64,000 nucleotides of DNA from Labilithrix sp. (GCA_019637225.1 JAHBWC010000039.1:1-64000), one strand, 5' to 3'; shown: positions 1 to 9,019, counted from the first letter of the stretch. The notes: a model not told the origin generated them from the letters alone. A program made the numbers and translations.

Positions 1-2
1 CG

Positions 3-932
3 CCGGTCCACGCGCCCGCGCCGCCGCGAGCGTCGTCGATCCCGCCGTCTCCGTTCTCGCTCGAGTCGGGAAAGGACGACGACGTCGCGCTGGTCCTCGA
101 CGCGCGGACGGGTTTCTCGCACCTCCTCCCCGGTCGGCCGTCGCTCGCGATGGCGCGCCCGGGCGATCCCCCGGCCGACGCGACGGTGCACCTCCAGGAC
201 GCGCCGGTCACCATCCGCTACAAGCTCGAGCAGCCGAGCCTGCACGCGTCGTCGCTCGGGGAGCTCGCGCGCCTGACGGCCGAGCGCTTCGCCTGCTGGC
301 GCGCCCAGGCGCACGTCACCGTGGACTTCGCGAATCCGAGCTGGCTGCTCTCCTGGGGCGCGGAGGCCGCCGCGGTCGCCACGTACGACGTCGCGCCCGG
401 CTCGAGCCCGCCCGCGCGCGAGGACCTCTTCGTCCTCGTCCGCCAGGGCATGGTCTACCTCGTGACGTGGACGTATCCGCGGGGCTTCAACGACGATCCG
501 GCGTACGCGAGCTTCGCGTCGGTCGCCGAGGCGACGATGATCTGGGACCCGATGCGGTGGGAGCAGCGCGGGCGCGTCTGGCCCGAGAGCGCCTTCGTCG
601 GCGCGGGGATCTACGCGCAGCCGAAGCCGCGGCACGCCGAGACCGCGCGCTGGCTGTCGAGCGTGACGCTCCCGGACGACGAGCGCGCCCACGTCCTCGG
701 CGTCCTCGCGAGCGTCGTCAGCAACGCCGGCGCGCCGTGGGTCGAGCTCCGGCCGGACGTCCTCGAGCGGAGCCAGAGCGCCGTGGTCGCCGCGTTCCGC
801 GCGCCGGAGCTCCAGGCGTTCGTGCGGGGCGCGTTCGCCGAGGTCAGGACCGCGCACGATCTCCGCGGGCTCGCCGTCATCCTCGGGCGCGCGCTCGACG
901 CGCGCCGCTCGTCCCGACCGAGCCCGCGCTAG
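3..932 (+). CDS. hypothetical protein, 5' end outside window
   Basis: The frame is open from the left edge of the window to the TAG at 930-932, so this is the C-terminal part (about 309 residues) of a longer protein. An internal ATG at 150 exists, but the reading upstream of it is Pro/Ala-rich and protein-like with no stop, so the gene probably begins before base 1. The visible part has no signal peptide, membrane segment or motif that I recognise. It is a soluble alpha/beta-looking sequence with several Trp residues (for example SWLLSWG and TWTYPRGF). The next gene is convergent. The function is unknown. Confidence 0.65.
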   Translation, partial: PVHAPAPPRASSIPPSPFSLESGKDDDVALVLDARTGFSHLLPGRPSLAMARPGDPPADATVHLQDAPVTIRYKLEQPSLHASSLGELARLTAERFACWRAQAHVTVDFANPSWLLSWGAEAAAVATYDVAPGSSPPAREDLFVLVRQGMVYLVTWTYPRGFNDDPAYASFASVAEATMIWDPMRWEQRGRVWPESAFVGAGIYAQPKPRHAETARWLSSVTLPDDERAHVLGVLASVVSNAGAPWVELRPDVLERSQSAVVAAFRAPELQAFVRGAFAEVRTAHDLRGLAVILGRALDARRSSRPSPR

Positions 933-966
933 TCTGGCAGCGGCGCGACCGCGCAGCCGCCGCGAC

Positions 967-1968
967 TCAGCGCATGACGGCGTAGCGCGTGCCGCCTGCG
1001 ACCCACGTGCGGAGGCGCGGCGGCGGGCCGAGCTCGGGTCCGGCGCCGATCGCGGTCGCCGTCGCTGGCGTCGCGAGCATCCACGCTTGCTGGAGACCGC
1101 GGTCCATCGCCGGCGGCGCCGGGACGTCGTGCGCGCGGAAGCCGAGGCGCTCGGGGCTCGGCGCGCCCGCCGGATCGGTCGTGTACGCGACGGCGAGGGC
1201 CGCCGCCGCCGGGAGGAGCCTCGCCCCGAGGTCGGGCGCGAAGACGTCGCGCGCGCGCGCGTACGTGTACGGCGTCGCGAACGCGGCGTAGGGGACCGGA
1301 ACGATCCGCGCGTCGCGCGGGTCGAGCGGACCGTCGACGCGCGCGCGCGTCGGGCGCGGGCCCGGCGAGATGCGCCAGACGTGCGCCGGCGGAGTCGGTC
1401 CCCAGCCGATGACGCCGTCGTCGCCCGCGCCGTGCGGCGCGCGCCAGTCGACCCACGCGCCCGCGTAGCGACGCCCGGCGACCCAGGCCCAGCCGCGATC
1501 GCCGGTGAAGGCCCAGCGACCGTAGTGGAACGTGACCCAGCCCCAGGGCAGATCGCTCACCCAGGTCCACTCGTGGAACGGAGCGTGGCCGGACTCCGTC
1601 ACCGCCGCGAGCTCGCGGTGCGTCCAGCGGCCGTGCGTGCCGTACGGAACGAACGCCTCGCCGATCGCGTCACGCGACGGGATCCACACCAGGCCGAGGC
1701 GTGAGTCGTCGCTCCACACGCCGTACGGCGCGAGCACGTCGTGGAACAGGCGCACGGCGTCCGCGTCCGCGTCGTCGAACTGCGGCGGCGCGCGGCGCAC
1801 CGGCGGCCTCATCGAGACGCCCACCGAGTCCTCGTCGAGCCCGCGCTCGAGCGCCGCGACCGTGCGCGCGGGCGGCGCCGTCTCGGCGTGCTCGGCGCAC
1901 GCGAGGACGAACACCGGCAGCGCGAGGACGCAGGAGCGAAGCGGCGTGAGGTGGGCGAGGAACTTCAT
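967..1968 (-). CDS. DUF6600-like WG-rich lipoprotein
   Basis: A 333-residue exported lipoprotein. The first 24 residues form a signal peptide ending in the lipobox VLAC (Cys24). From about residue 75 to 200 there is the Trp/Gly-rich pattern seen in DUF6600 proteins, with LAPYGVW, WIP, GRW, WGWVTFHYGRW, GWAWVAG and GAWVDWR. These are usually envelope proteins of unknown function in proteobacteria and myxobacteria. The ATG at 1968 was chosen because it places the signal peptide correctly. The reading frame continues upstream without any signal-like sequence. No good Shine-Dalgarno is visible. It is divergent from the endonuclease I gene, so 1969-2179 should carry both promoters. Confidence 0.75.
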   Translation of the reverse strand: MKFLAHLTPLRSCVLALPVFVLACAEHAETAPPARTVAALERGLDEDSVGVSMRPPVRRAPPQFDDADADAVRLFHDVLAPYGVWSDDSRLGLVWIPSRDAIGEAFVPYGTHGRWTHRELAAVTESGHAPFHEWTWVSDLPWGWVTFHYGRWAFTGDRGWAWVAGRRYAGAWVDWRAPHGAGDDGVIGWGPTPPAHVWRISPGPRPTRARVDGPLDPRDARIVPVPYAAFATPYTYARARDVFAPDLGARLLPAAAALAVAYTTDPAGAPSPERLGFRAHDVPAPPAMDRGLQQAWMLATPATATAIGAGPELGPPPRLRTWVAGGTRYAVMR

Positions 1969-2179
1969 CGAGAGGAGAGTCGACGGCTGTGCGCTGGAGG
2001 TGTCAATGAGGAGCAGACGGGATCCCGTGGGCCGTGACAGGGAGCCGACGAACGGTGTTCCCGGTATGCTGACCCGAGTGGACGATGCGCGCGCGGGGCA
2101 GACGGAGTTAGAGCGTCGGCGGTGGAGAGCGAGGGAGCGGTGGAGGCAAGGGCTCCCGCGACCGCCGACGAAGACGCCC

Positions 2180-3073
2180 TTGCAAGGAGCGCGCTTCGCT
2201 CTCATCGCTCTCGCCGTCTCGGTTTTTGCCTGCGTGCCGAGCTCCGAGCCGCGCCCGCCGTCAACGCCCGGATACGACGACGTTGCAGGAAGCGACGACG
2301 ATCGCGTCGACGACGGAGCACCGGCCCCCGCGCCGGTGGGGCCTGTCGGTCCGAGCGGCAATCAGCGCATTCGATCGTTCGACGAGGCGAAGCGCGCGCT
2401 CAATCAAATCTACGAGCGGCATCGCGTCGATCTCTATTGCGGCTGCGCGTTCGTTCCCGAGCAGGGCCGCGGGCTCCGCGTCGACCTCGTCGGATGCGGC
2501 TACACCGTCGCCCGCGACGCCACGCGCGCGGGCCGCATCGAGTGGGAGCACGCCGTGGCCGCGTCCAGCTTCGGCCGGACGTTCACCGAGTGGACCGCCG
2601 GCGACGAGCGGTGCGTCGACGGCAAGGGCAAGCGCTTCAAGGGCCGCCGGTGCGCCGGCAAGTCCGCGGAGTTCGCGCGGATGGAGGGCGACCTCCACAA
2701 CCTGTTCCCCGTCGTGGGCGAGGTGAACGCGATCCGGAGCGATCTCCCGATGGGCGTCCTCGATCCTCCGGATCGCGCGCCCGCCCATCGCAAGCCGACG
2801 AGCGACGTCTTCACCTTCGGGGCGTGCAAGAGCACGATCGACCGCGGCGTCTTCCTGCCGCGTCCCGAGGTGCGCGGCGACCTCGCGCGCGCGGCGCTCT
2901 ACATGGACGGCGCTTATCCGTCGCGCCGCATCCTCGACGACGCCCACCGCGCCCTGTTCGATCGCTGGAGCGCCGACGACCCTCCCGACGACTGGGAGCG
3001 CGAGCGGAACCGCGCGATCCTCGCGCGCCAGGGCAACGGCAACCCGTTCATCGGCGCCGGCGCGCCCGAGTGA
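2180..3073 (+). CDS. endonuclease I (EndA/Dns family) lipoprotein
   Basis: A secreted or surface-anchored non-specific nuclease of the EndA/Dns/Vvn family. Using the TTG at 2180, the protein has 297 residues and a signal peptide ending in VFAC (Cys18). The family core is clear: EWEH at 121-124, with His124 as the presumed general base, then GDLHNL (170-175) and GEVN..RS (180-187), which in the family help bind the metal and phosphate. Many cysteines (87, 89, 106, 145, 158) suggest disulphides. An ATG at 2066 is in frame but would put about 50 charged residues before the signal peptide, so TTG is preferred. It probably degrades extracellular DNA for nutrient uptake. Confidence 0.82.
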   Translation: MQGARFALIALAVSVFACVPSSEPRPPSTPGYDDVAGSDDDRVDDGAPAPAPVGPVGPSGNQRIRSFDEAKRALNQIYERHRVDLYCGCAFVPEQGRGLRVDLVGCGYTVARDATRAGRIEWEHAVAASSFGRTFTEWTAGDERCVDGKGKRFKGRRCAGKSAEFARMEGDLHNLFPVVGEVNAIRSDLPMGVLDPPDRAPAHRKPTSDVFTFGACKSTIDRGVFLPRPEVRGDLARAALYMDGAYPSRRILDDAHRALFDRWSADDPPDDWERERNRAILARQGNGNPFIGAGAPE

Positions 3074-3091
3074 GCGGGCGATCGGTCGAGC

Positions 3092-4213
3092 TCAGCCGCT
3101 GACGACGCGGGCGACGAACCAGATGCCGCCCGCGAGCGCCACCGCGCCGCTGAGGAGCCGAGCGCCGCGCGGCTCGAACCAGGTCTTTTCCCGGAGGAAC
3201 AGGACGAGCGGCAGGAGGAGCGCGAGCACCGCGAGCTGGCCCGCCTCGACGCCCAGGTTGAACGAGACGAGCGCGGTCGGGACCGCCGCGCGCGGCAGCG
3301 CGATCTCCTGGAGCGCGCCGGCGAAGCCGAAGCCGTGGATGAGCCCGAACGGGAACGTGATCTTCCAGCGTCGGCTCGCGTCCTTGACGAAGAAGTTCTC
3401 GACGCCGACGTAGGCGATGGAGAGCGCGATCGCGGGCTCGACGATCCGCGAGCTCGGCGCCCATACGTCGAGGACGGCGAGCGCGAGCGTGATCGAGTGC
3501 GCGAGCGTGAACGCCGTGACGATCGTGAGGAGCGAGCGGAGGCGCGCCCGCGCGAGGACGAGCCCGAGGATGAAGACGAGGTGATCGTAGCCCGTGAGGA
3601 TGTGCTCGATGCCCATCCGGAAGAACGACCCGAACCCGGCGCCATGCTCGGCCGCGCGCTCGGGTGCCCCCCCGCCCGCCGCCGGCGCGGCGCTCTCGGC
3701 GGCCACGGTGAACCTGCGCTGATCGCCGTAGAGGACCTCGTCGTGCGTCGCGGCGCCGGTGACGGCGCGCGCGACGTGGCGATGACCGCGCGCGAGATCG
3801 TCGAGCAGCGCGACCTCGACCTCGAACGGAGCGTCGGCGCGCGCGCAGTCCCATCGGGCGGAGAGGAGCAGGCCATCCTCCTCCGTGAGGGCGGCGTCCG
3901 TGAGCACGGCCGGGCAGCGCTCGGCCCCCGCGCCGACGACGATGCGCCCGAGCACCTTCTCCTTCAACACGCCGCGCGCGGACGCCACCTCCGCAGGAGT
4001 CAGGTGCCCGTCCCGGTTCGCGTCGACGCTCGGCGCGAGCGAGGCGACCTCGCCGCGCGCGAAGGCGAGCGTCGCCACCACGCTCGACCCCCTCGCCGTG
4101 TACTCGCCCGTCGAGAGCCCGATCGCGTGCGCCTCGGCGCGCGGCGCCCAGAAGAGCCCGACCGCGATCGTCACCACGGCGACGAAGGCCATGGCAGCCA
4201 TCCTCTTCCCCAT
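3092..4213 (-). CDS. HupE/UreJ-like membrane protein
   Basis: A 373-residue protein with a signal peptide (cleavage after AEA, about residue 28), an extracytoplasmic N-terminal half, and a C-terminal half of about seven membrane helices. The membrane part carries the HupE/UreJ_2 signature: HILTGYDHLVF, TAFTLAHSITL and FGLIHGFGFAG. Conserved His residues there are thought to bind nickel or another metal in the family. Residues 64-75 (DANRDGHLTPAE) form a canonical EF-hand loop, so calcium may bind in the periplasmic part. Start choice is uncertain, because ATG codons lie at both 4213 and 4201. No hydrogenase or urease genes are nearby, so the transported ion is not known. Confidence 0.8.
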   Translation of the reverse strand: MGKRMAAMAFVAVVTIAVGLFWAPRAEAHAIGLSTGEYTARGSSVVATLAFARGEVASLAPSVDANRDGHLTPAEVASARGVLKEKVLGRIVVGAGAERCPAVLTDAALTEEDGLLLSARWDCARADAPFEVEVALLDDLARGHRHVARAVTGAATHDEVLYGDQRRFTVAAESAAPAAGGGAPERAAEHGAGFGSFFRMGIEHILTGYDHLVFILGLVLARARLRSLLTIVTAFTLAHSITLALAVLDVWAPSSRIVEPAIALSIAYVGVENFFVKDASRRWKITFPFGLIHGFGFAGALQEIALPRAAVPTALVSFNLGVEAGQLAVLALLLPLVLFLREKTWFEPRGARLLSGAVALAGGIWFVARVVSG

Positions 4214-4485
4214 GCACACGCTACGCGTCAGCGCGCTCGCTGGCTGCACCACCTGGGCTCTCACCGACTACCAGACGTAGAGATAGCGCAATCTCCGCGG
4301 GGAGAGGGCACACCTGCCACAGCCGACCCGGCGGTCTCGGCGCCACGTGCCCCACCTGCAGCACTCTCAGGCGCGCCGATGGAGCGGCGAGCTGCCCGAA
4401 GCCACCGATCTGCGGAGCGAAATCGGCGCGGCCAGCAGGACGGTACGGCGGTTGCTGCATGGGGGCAGAGAGAAAGGAAACGACC

Positions 4486-4779
4486 ATGTCCGTGCTCGAG
4501 CTTCTTCTCCTCCTCCTCATCGCAGGCGTCTGCGGCGCCGCTGGCAAGGCCATCGCGGGGTATTTCCCCGGAGGCTTCCTCGCGTCGGTCGGCGTCGGCT
4601 TCATCGGTGCGCTGCTCGGGACCTGGCTCGCGAAGCTCATCGGCCTGCCCGAGCTCTTCTCGGTGAACCTCGGCGGGACCGCGTTCCCGATCATCTGGTC
4701 GATCCTCGGCTCGGCGCTCTTCGTCGCCCTCATCGGGCTCATCAGCGGGCGCTTCTTCCACCGCCGTTCGTACGTCTGA
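4486..4779 (+). CDS. GlsB/YeaQ/YmgE-like small membrane protein
   Basis: A 97-residue hydrophobic protein with three predicted membrane helices and glycine-rich turns (GYFPGGFLASVGVGFIGALLG, slightly split here). This is the pattern of the transglycosylase-associated/GlsB family of stress-linked inner-membrane proteins. The ATG at 4486 follows an AAAGGAAA Shine-Dalgarno at a good distance, which decides it over the in-frame ATG at 4459. It stands alone between two convergent or divergent genes. The molecular function of the family is not established, and assignment rests on length and helix pattern. Confidence 0.72.
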   Translation: MSVLELLLLLLIAGVCGAAGKAIAGYFPGGFLASVGVGFIGALLGTWLAKLIGLPELFSVNLGGTAFPIIWSILGSALFVALIGLISGRFFHRRSYV

Positions 4780-4827
4780 CGGACGACGCGACCGGCGGTC
4801 CACGTCGGGGCCGAGGCGCCGCGGCCG

Positions 4828-6192
4828 TCAGCGCGCGGCGAGACGCTCGCCGAGGAGCGCCTCGGCTTCCTTCACGCCGGTCGCGTCGAAAGCAGGGTTC
4901 ATCTTCAGCGCCTGCGCGACGAGCGCCTCGCCCTTCTTCTTCTCGCCTGCCGCGCGGCGGATCGCCCCCTCGTGGAAGACGAGCCGCGCGTCCGGCGTCC
5001 CGAGGCGCCGGGCGCGAACGATGCTCGCCCTCGCCTCGTCGATCTCGCCGCTCCGGTAGAGCGCCCACGCGAGCGCGTCCTCCGTGAGGATGTCCTTCCT
5101 GCTCGCGTACTCCTGACGCGCGAGCTGGAGGGCGCCGGCCGCGTCCGTGCCCTTCGTCGAGAGGAACAGCGAGAGCGTGCGCGGATCGGTCCTTCGGCCG
5201 TCGCGTTCGACGCGCGCGTACGCCTCCTCGGCGCCCTTCGCGTCGCCCGCGAGCGCCCGCGCGTCTCCGAGGAGCCACGCGGTCTCGACGAGCGGGCTCA
5301 CCGCGAACGCGCGCCCGAAGAGCTCGGCGGCGCGCCGGTGCTCGCGGCGCGCCATGGCGACGCGGCCCTTGCCGACGTTCGCGGGCGCGTAGTCGGAGAT
5401 GCGCTCGAGCGCCCTGTCGAAGCCGGCCTCGGCGCCGTCGAAGTCGCCCTCGTTCCAGAAGATCATCGCCGCCTGCACCAGCACCCAGGCGCCGGGCTCG
5501 GGATCGCGCTTCGCGTCACGGCCGGCGTCGAGCGCCGCGCGCACGGTCTGTTTCGCGTTCGCCACGTCGCCGCGGAGCCACTGCAGATGCGACGCGCGGC
5601 TGTACGACGGCAGGTTCGGCTTGAGGTCGACCATGCGCTGCGCGGCGACCGCGGCCTCGTCGTAGCGTCCCATCTCGAGCAGCGCGTCGCTCGACGTGCC
5701 CCACGCCATCGGATCGTCGGGGTGCTTCGAGACGATCTTCGCGGCGAGGTCGGCGGCCTCCGCGAACTCGTGCCCGTTGAGCAAGACGAGGCCGCGCAGG
5801 CCGAGCGCGAGCGCGTGATCGGGGTTCTGCTCGAGGACGACGGCCGCGCAGGCGTCGGCGTTCAGGTAAAAGCCGGGATCGTTGCTCTCGCGGGCCTTCC
5901 GGATCCAGGCGCGACCGAGGACGATCCAGCCGTCGTCCTTCGTCATCTGCCGGCGAACGGCCGCCTTCGCGTCCTCGACCGCCTTGTCCGCGCCGCTCGT
6001 CCCGGTGAGCTTCTGGAGCGCGAGCCGCGCCTTCGGCGACAGCTCCGCGTCCGCGTCGTCCGCCGCCGCCTTCTTCGCCTCCGTCGCGGCACCGGTGGTC
6101 GTCGCCGGCGCGGCCTTCTCGGGCTTGCCGCCGCAAGCCGCCGCGGTCAGGAGGAGCGCCAGGGAAACGAACGCCGAACGGGTGCGCGTCAT
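4828..6192 (-). CDS. TPR-repeat lipoprotein
   Basis: A 454-residue lipoprotein: signal peptide with lipobox AAAC (Cys20), then an Ala/Thr/Lys-rich linker. The rest, from about residue 90, is alpha-helical with tetratricopeptide repeats (for example the stretch NPDHALALGLRGLVLL and later copies ending in AEEAYARVERDG and DEARASIVRAR). Such proteins act as scaffolds in envelope complexes. The start at 6192 has a weak GGAG just upstream. The region upstream to the NlpC/P60 gene holds a strong terminator, so this gene probably has its own promoter. The exact partner is not known. Confidence 0.75.
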   Translation of the reverse strand: MTRTRSAFVSLALLLTAAACGGKPEKAAPATTTGAATEAKKAAADDADAELSPKARLALQKLTGTSGADKAVEDAKAAVRRQMTKDDGWIVLGRAWIRKARESNDPGFYLNADACAAVVLEQNPDHALALGLRGLVLLNGHEFAEAADLAAKIVSKHPDDPMAWGTSSDALLEMGRYDEAAVAAQRMVDLKPNLPSYSRASHLQWLRGDVANAKQTVRAALDAGRDAKRDPEPGAWVLVQAAMIFWNEGDFDGAEAGFDRALERISDYAPANVGKGRVAMARREHRRAAELFGRAFAVSPLVETAWLLGDARALAGDAKGAEEAYARVERDGRRTDPRTLSLFLSTKGTDAAGALQLARQEYASRKDILTEDALAWALYRSGEIDEARASIVRARRLGTPDARLVFHEGAIRRAAGEKKKGEALVAQALKMNPAFDATGVKEAEALLGERLAAR

Positions 6193-6341
6193 GCTCCGAG
6201 GTACGCGCCTCGCTCGCTCCTGGATCGGGCCTCCCGGTCCGCGTCCGCGCTCGAACCGTGCGGCCGAGAGGCCTTCGCCGGCGGCCGAGGCCTCCGCCCG
6301 GATCCGGCGCGACGACCGAGCGGGCGCCACAAATAGACAAA

Positions 6342-6369
6342 CCCCCGAACGAACCATTTCGTCCGGGGG
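6342..6369 (-). terminator. intrinsic terminator after the NlpC/P60 gene
   Basis: The arms 6342-6353 and 6358-6369 pair over 12 bases with a 4-base loop. Read on the minus strand, the only imperfect pair is a G-U wobble, whereas on the plus strand it is an A-C mismatch. A T-rich tail (TTTGTCTATTTGT) follows on the minus strand. It therefore ends minus-strand transcription coming from the NlpC/P60 gene at 6996-6538. It is the only feature I see in the 345-base gap 6193-6537. Confidence 0.85.
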
Positions 6370-6537
6370 CCCCAACCACGCTACGCCTGCCAACGCAGCA
6401 GGGCTGTTCTGTCGGAGCTACGCGTCGACGCGGCGAGCGGATCGCCCGGTCCGGCGCTCCTCGTTCAGGGGGCTTCGGCTGCACCGGTCCGACCGATCCG
6501 CGAACGCGAGCCCGGCGAGTCCGGACGAGGGCGCCTC

Positions 6538-6996
6538 TTACCGCGGGACGACGCGGAGGACCCGCTGCGGGACGGCGACAGGCCGGCGGACGACGCCCGC
6601 GCGCGAGTGGTAGGCGTCGATCATCTCGCCGTTGCCGATGTAGAGGCCGACATGGTTTCTCCACCACAGGATGTCGCCGGGCTGCATCCGCTCGAAGGGC
6701 ACGTCGACGAGCGCGCGCCCTTGCGCAGCGCTCGTCCGAGGGAGCTTGACGCCGCCCGATCGCCACGCCGCCTGGACGAGCCCGGAGCAGTCGAAGCAGT
6801 CGGGCCCGGTGCCGCCCCAGCAGTAGCGCTTCCCGACCTGCGCGTGCGCGAACCCGAGCGCGGCCGACGCGCGCGGGTCCGCGGTCAGCTCCGGCCAGGA
6901 GGCCGTCCACGCGCCCGGCGCGCTGCGCGTCGACGGCGACGAGCAGCCGAGCGCTGCGATCGCGAGGAGCAGCGTGAGGGCTACCCGACGAACCAT
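6538..6996 (-). CDS. NlpC/P60 cell-wall peptidase lipoprotein
   Basis: A 152-residue lipoprotein with lipobox ALGC (Cys18) followed by a single NlpC/P60 domain that fills the protein. The catalytic cysteine is Cys70 in DCSGLVQAAW. The catalytic histidine is His115 in NHVGLYIG, preceded by the usual GDILWW segment, and DAYHSR near the end completes the family pattern. Such enzymes cleave the D-Glu-diaminopimelate bond of peptidoglycan peptides. The ATG at 6996 sits directly before the signal peptide. A rho-independent terminator lies 170 bases downstream, so it appears to be transcribed alone. Confidence 0.88.
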   Translation of the reverse strand: MVRRVALTLLLAIAALGCSSPSTRSAPGAWTASWPELTADPRASAALGFAHAQVGKRYCWGGTGPDCFDCSGLVQAAWRSGGVKLPRTSAAQGRALVDVPFERMQPGDILWWRNHVGLYIGNGEMIDAYHSRAGVVRRPVAVPQRVLRVVPR

Positions 6997-7242
6997 CCGG
7001 CGATCGTCGTCGTCCGACGCCCGACGGGCCAAGTCCGTTGCAGCTCCAACGACGGGGGCGGGCCGTCCACGGGCCTGGCCCGATCTGGCGCGGGCCAGGC
7101 CGCCGCCCGCCCAACTGCGCGATGACCCATGCCGCGATCGCGGCACGCGATGTGCGGAGCCGTCGACGTGACCGCGCCGCCGCCGCAGGCATGGGGGCCT
7201 CGACGCCGTGACGGACGGATGGTCCCAGCCTACGCTGGGGTC

Positions 7243-8064
7243 ATGCGAGCTCCGAAGCGACCGGTCGCGATCTACCCGGAGAGCGACGACATGGGCGAGC
7301 ACGAGCTCCAGCGCTTCATCGCCGAGCTCCTGCGGCCGATGCTCGCACGCTTCCTCGCCGCGCGCGGCGTCGTCGCGCATGCCGGCGCCGATCAGTTCTT
7401 CTACTGGGCTCCGGGAAACCCGACGAAGCGCGTCGCGCCGGACATCTACGTGCTCCCGCGCGTCCGGCAGGACATCGCGATCCGATCCTGGAAGACCTGG
7501 GAGACCGAAATCGTCCCGAGCTTCGTGCTCGAGGTGGCGAGCGACGACGTCACCAAGGACTACGAGGACAACCCGGTCCTCTACGACGAGCTCGGTGTCG
7601 ACGAGCTCGTCATCTTCGATCCGCACGCGCGGCCTGGCTCGCGGAGCCGCCGCGTCCGCTGGCAGGTCTACCGGCGGATCCGCGGGCGCGGCTTCGTTCG
7701 CGTCGAGGTGTCCCAGAGCGACCGCGTGCGCTCGAAGGTCCTCGGCGCATGGCTGCGCGCCGTCGGCACCGGTGACGCGATGCGCGTCCGTCTCGGGATC
7801 GGTCCTCGGGGAGAGGAGCTCGTTCCGACCGAAGCGGAGGAGGAGCGCGCCGCCAAAGAAGCCGAGCGCGCCGCGAAGGAAGCGGAACGCGCCGCCAAAG
7901 AAGCAGAGCGCGCTGCGAAGGAAGCGGAACGCGCCGCCAAAGAAGCAGAGCGCGCGCGACGCGTTCGCGTCGAGGCCGAGAACGCTCGCCTGCGAGCGCT
8001 CCTCGCGAAGGAACCCGCTGTCCGGAGCGGCGCGTCCAAGAAGCCGAAGCGAGCGCCGCGCTGA
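7243..8064 (+). CDS. Uma2-family (DUF820) putative nuclease with coiled-coil tail
   Basis: A 273-residue protein. Residues 15-190 match Uma2/DUF820, a PD-(D/E)XK-fold family, with Asp67 in APDIYVLP, Glu97 in LEVASDD, then YEDNPVLYDELGVDELVIFDP. The tail from about residue 200 is a charged coiled coil of repeated AAKEAER heptads, encoded by 42-bp DNA repeats. Uma2 proteins occur in large families in cyanobacteria and myxobacteria, and their biological role is unsettled. The ATG at 7243 was chosen because the fold starts just after it, and another in-frame ATG lies at 7219. One base separates its stop from the hydrolase start, so the two are probably translated together. Confidence 0.8.
   Translation: MRAPKRPVAIYPESDDMGEHELQRFIAELLRPMLARFLAARGVVAHAGADQFFYWAPGNPTKRVAPDIYVLPRVRQDIAIRSWKTWETEIVPSFVLEVASDDVTKDYEDNPVLYDELGVDELVIFDPHARPGSRSRRVRWQVYRRIRGRGFVRVEVSQSDRVRSKVLGAWLRAVGTGDAMRVRLGIGPRGEELVPTEAEEERAAKEAERAAKEAERAAKEAERAAKEAERAAKEAERARRVRVEAENARLRALLAKEPAVRSGASKKPKRAPR
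7842..7953 (+). repeat. 42-bp tandem repeat inside the Uma2 gene
   Basis: Two and a fraction nearly identical 42-base units, each made of two slightly different 21-base halves, encode consecutive AAKEAER heptads. The alternation of the halves shows that the array grew by duplication of the 42-base unit. It encodes the coiled-coil tail. Confidence 0.8.
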
Positions 8065-8065
8065 C

Positions 8066-8968
8066 ATGACGACAGCCCCTTCGTCTCGCAGCGACGTCAC
8101 GTTCGAGTCCGACGGCGCTCGCTGCGCCGCCTGGCTCTATCGCCCGCGCGGCGGCCCGACGCCGGCTCCGTGCGTCGTGCTCGCGCACGGGTTCTCGGGG
8201 CTTCGAGGCCATCGACTCGCCGCGTTCGCCGAGCGCTTCGTCGACGCGGGCCTCGCCGCGCTCGTCTTCGACTATCGCCATTTCGGCGCGAGCGAGGGAG
8301 AGCCGCGCAGCCTCATCGACATCGACCTCCAGCTCGCCGACTGGCGCGCCGCCATCGCCTACGCGCGCTCGCTCGAAGGCGTCGACCCCGGCCGCGTCGC
8401 GATCTGGGGCTGCTCGATGGGAGGCGGCCACGTCCTGAAGACCGCCGCCACGACGCCGGACCTCGCCGCTGTGGTCGCCCTGGCGCCGTTCGGCGACGGG
8501 CGCCTGGTCGCGTCCCGGACCCCGGCGCTCGCGGCGCTTCGGATGATCCGCGAGGGGCTCCGCGATCGAATCGGCTCGTGGTTCGGCCGACCGCCTCACA
8601 TGATCGCGGTCGCGGGCCCGCCGGGCTCGGTCGCGATGCTCACCTCCCCCGACGCCGAGCCGGGCATCCTCGCGCTCGCCTCGGAGGACGCGCCCGTCGA
8701 CAACCGCGTCGCCGCGCGCATCGCGCTGCACATCGCGACCTACCGACCTGCGAGCACGGCCGGCGAGATCGCGGCGCCGGTCCTCCTCCAGGTCTGCGAC
8801 GACGACGTCGTGGCGCCGCCCGAGCCGATCGTCGAGGCCGCGAGGACGATGCAGCGCGCCGAGCTTTTCCGCTACCCGTACGGGCACTTCGACGTCTACC
8901 TCGGCGAGCCGTTCGAACGCGTCGTGGTCGATCAGGTCGCGTTCCTCCGCCGCCACCTGCTCCCGTAG
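8066..8968 (+). CDS. alpha/beta hydrolase (dienelactone hydrolase-like)
   Basis: A 300-residue cytoplasmic alpha/beta hydrolase. The nucleophile is Ser117 in GCSMGGG, the acid is probably one of Asp245-247 in CDDDVVAP, and the histidine is His274 in YPYGHFDVY. AHGFSG near residue 40 supplies the oxyanion-hole region. The layout, with a lid from about 150 to 200, resembles X-Pro/acetyl-xylan-type or dienelactone hydrolase-like esterases, and the substrate cannot be read from sequence. The ATG at 8066 overlaps the end of the Uma2 gene in the pattern TGACATG, suggesting an operon. Confidence 0.85.
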   Translation: MTTAPSSRSDVTFESDGARCAAWLYRPRGGPTPAPCVVLAHGFSGLRGHRLAAFAERFVDAGLAALVFDYRHFGASEGEPRSLIDIDLQLADWRAAIAYARSLEGVDPGRVAIWGCSMGGGHVLKTAATTPDLAAVVALAPFGDGRLVASRTPALAALRMIREGLRDRIGSWFGRPPHMIAVAGPPGSVAMLTSPDAEPGILALASEDAPVDNRVAARIALHIATYRPASTAGEIAAPVLLQVCDDDVVAPPEPIVEAARTMQRAELFRYPYGHFDVYLGEPFERVVVDQVAFLRRHLLP

Positions 8969-8995
8969 CGGCGCCCGGCGAGCACCGATCGGCAG

Positions 8996-9019
8996 AAAAA
9001 CGCCCGACCCGTGTCGGGC
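8996..9019 (-). terminator. terminator-like hairpin, minus-strand polarity
   Basis: A perfect 7-base stem (9002-9008 with 9013-9019, 4-base loop) is followed on the minus strand by GTTTTT (8996-9001 on the plus strand is the A-run). The flanking genes are both on the plus strand, and no T-tract follows in that direction. It may stop antisense transcription or be part of the leader of the next gene. Confidence 0.5.

Noticed and set aside
3092-4213. Hydrogenase or urease accessory locus
   Set aside because: The HupE/UreJ-like protein has no hydrogenase or urease structural or maturation gene nearby.
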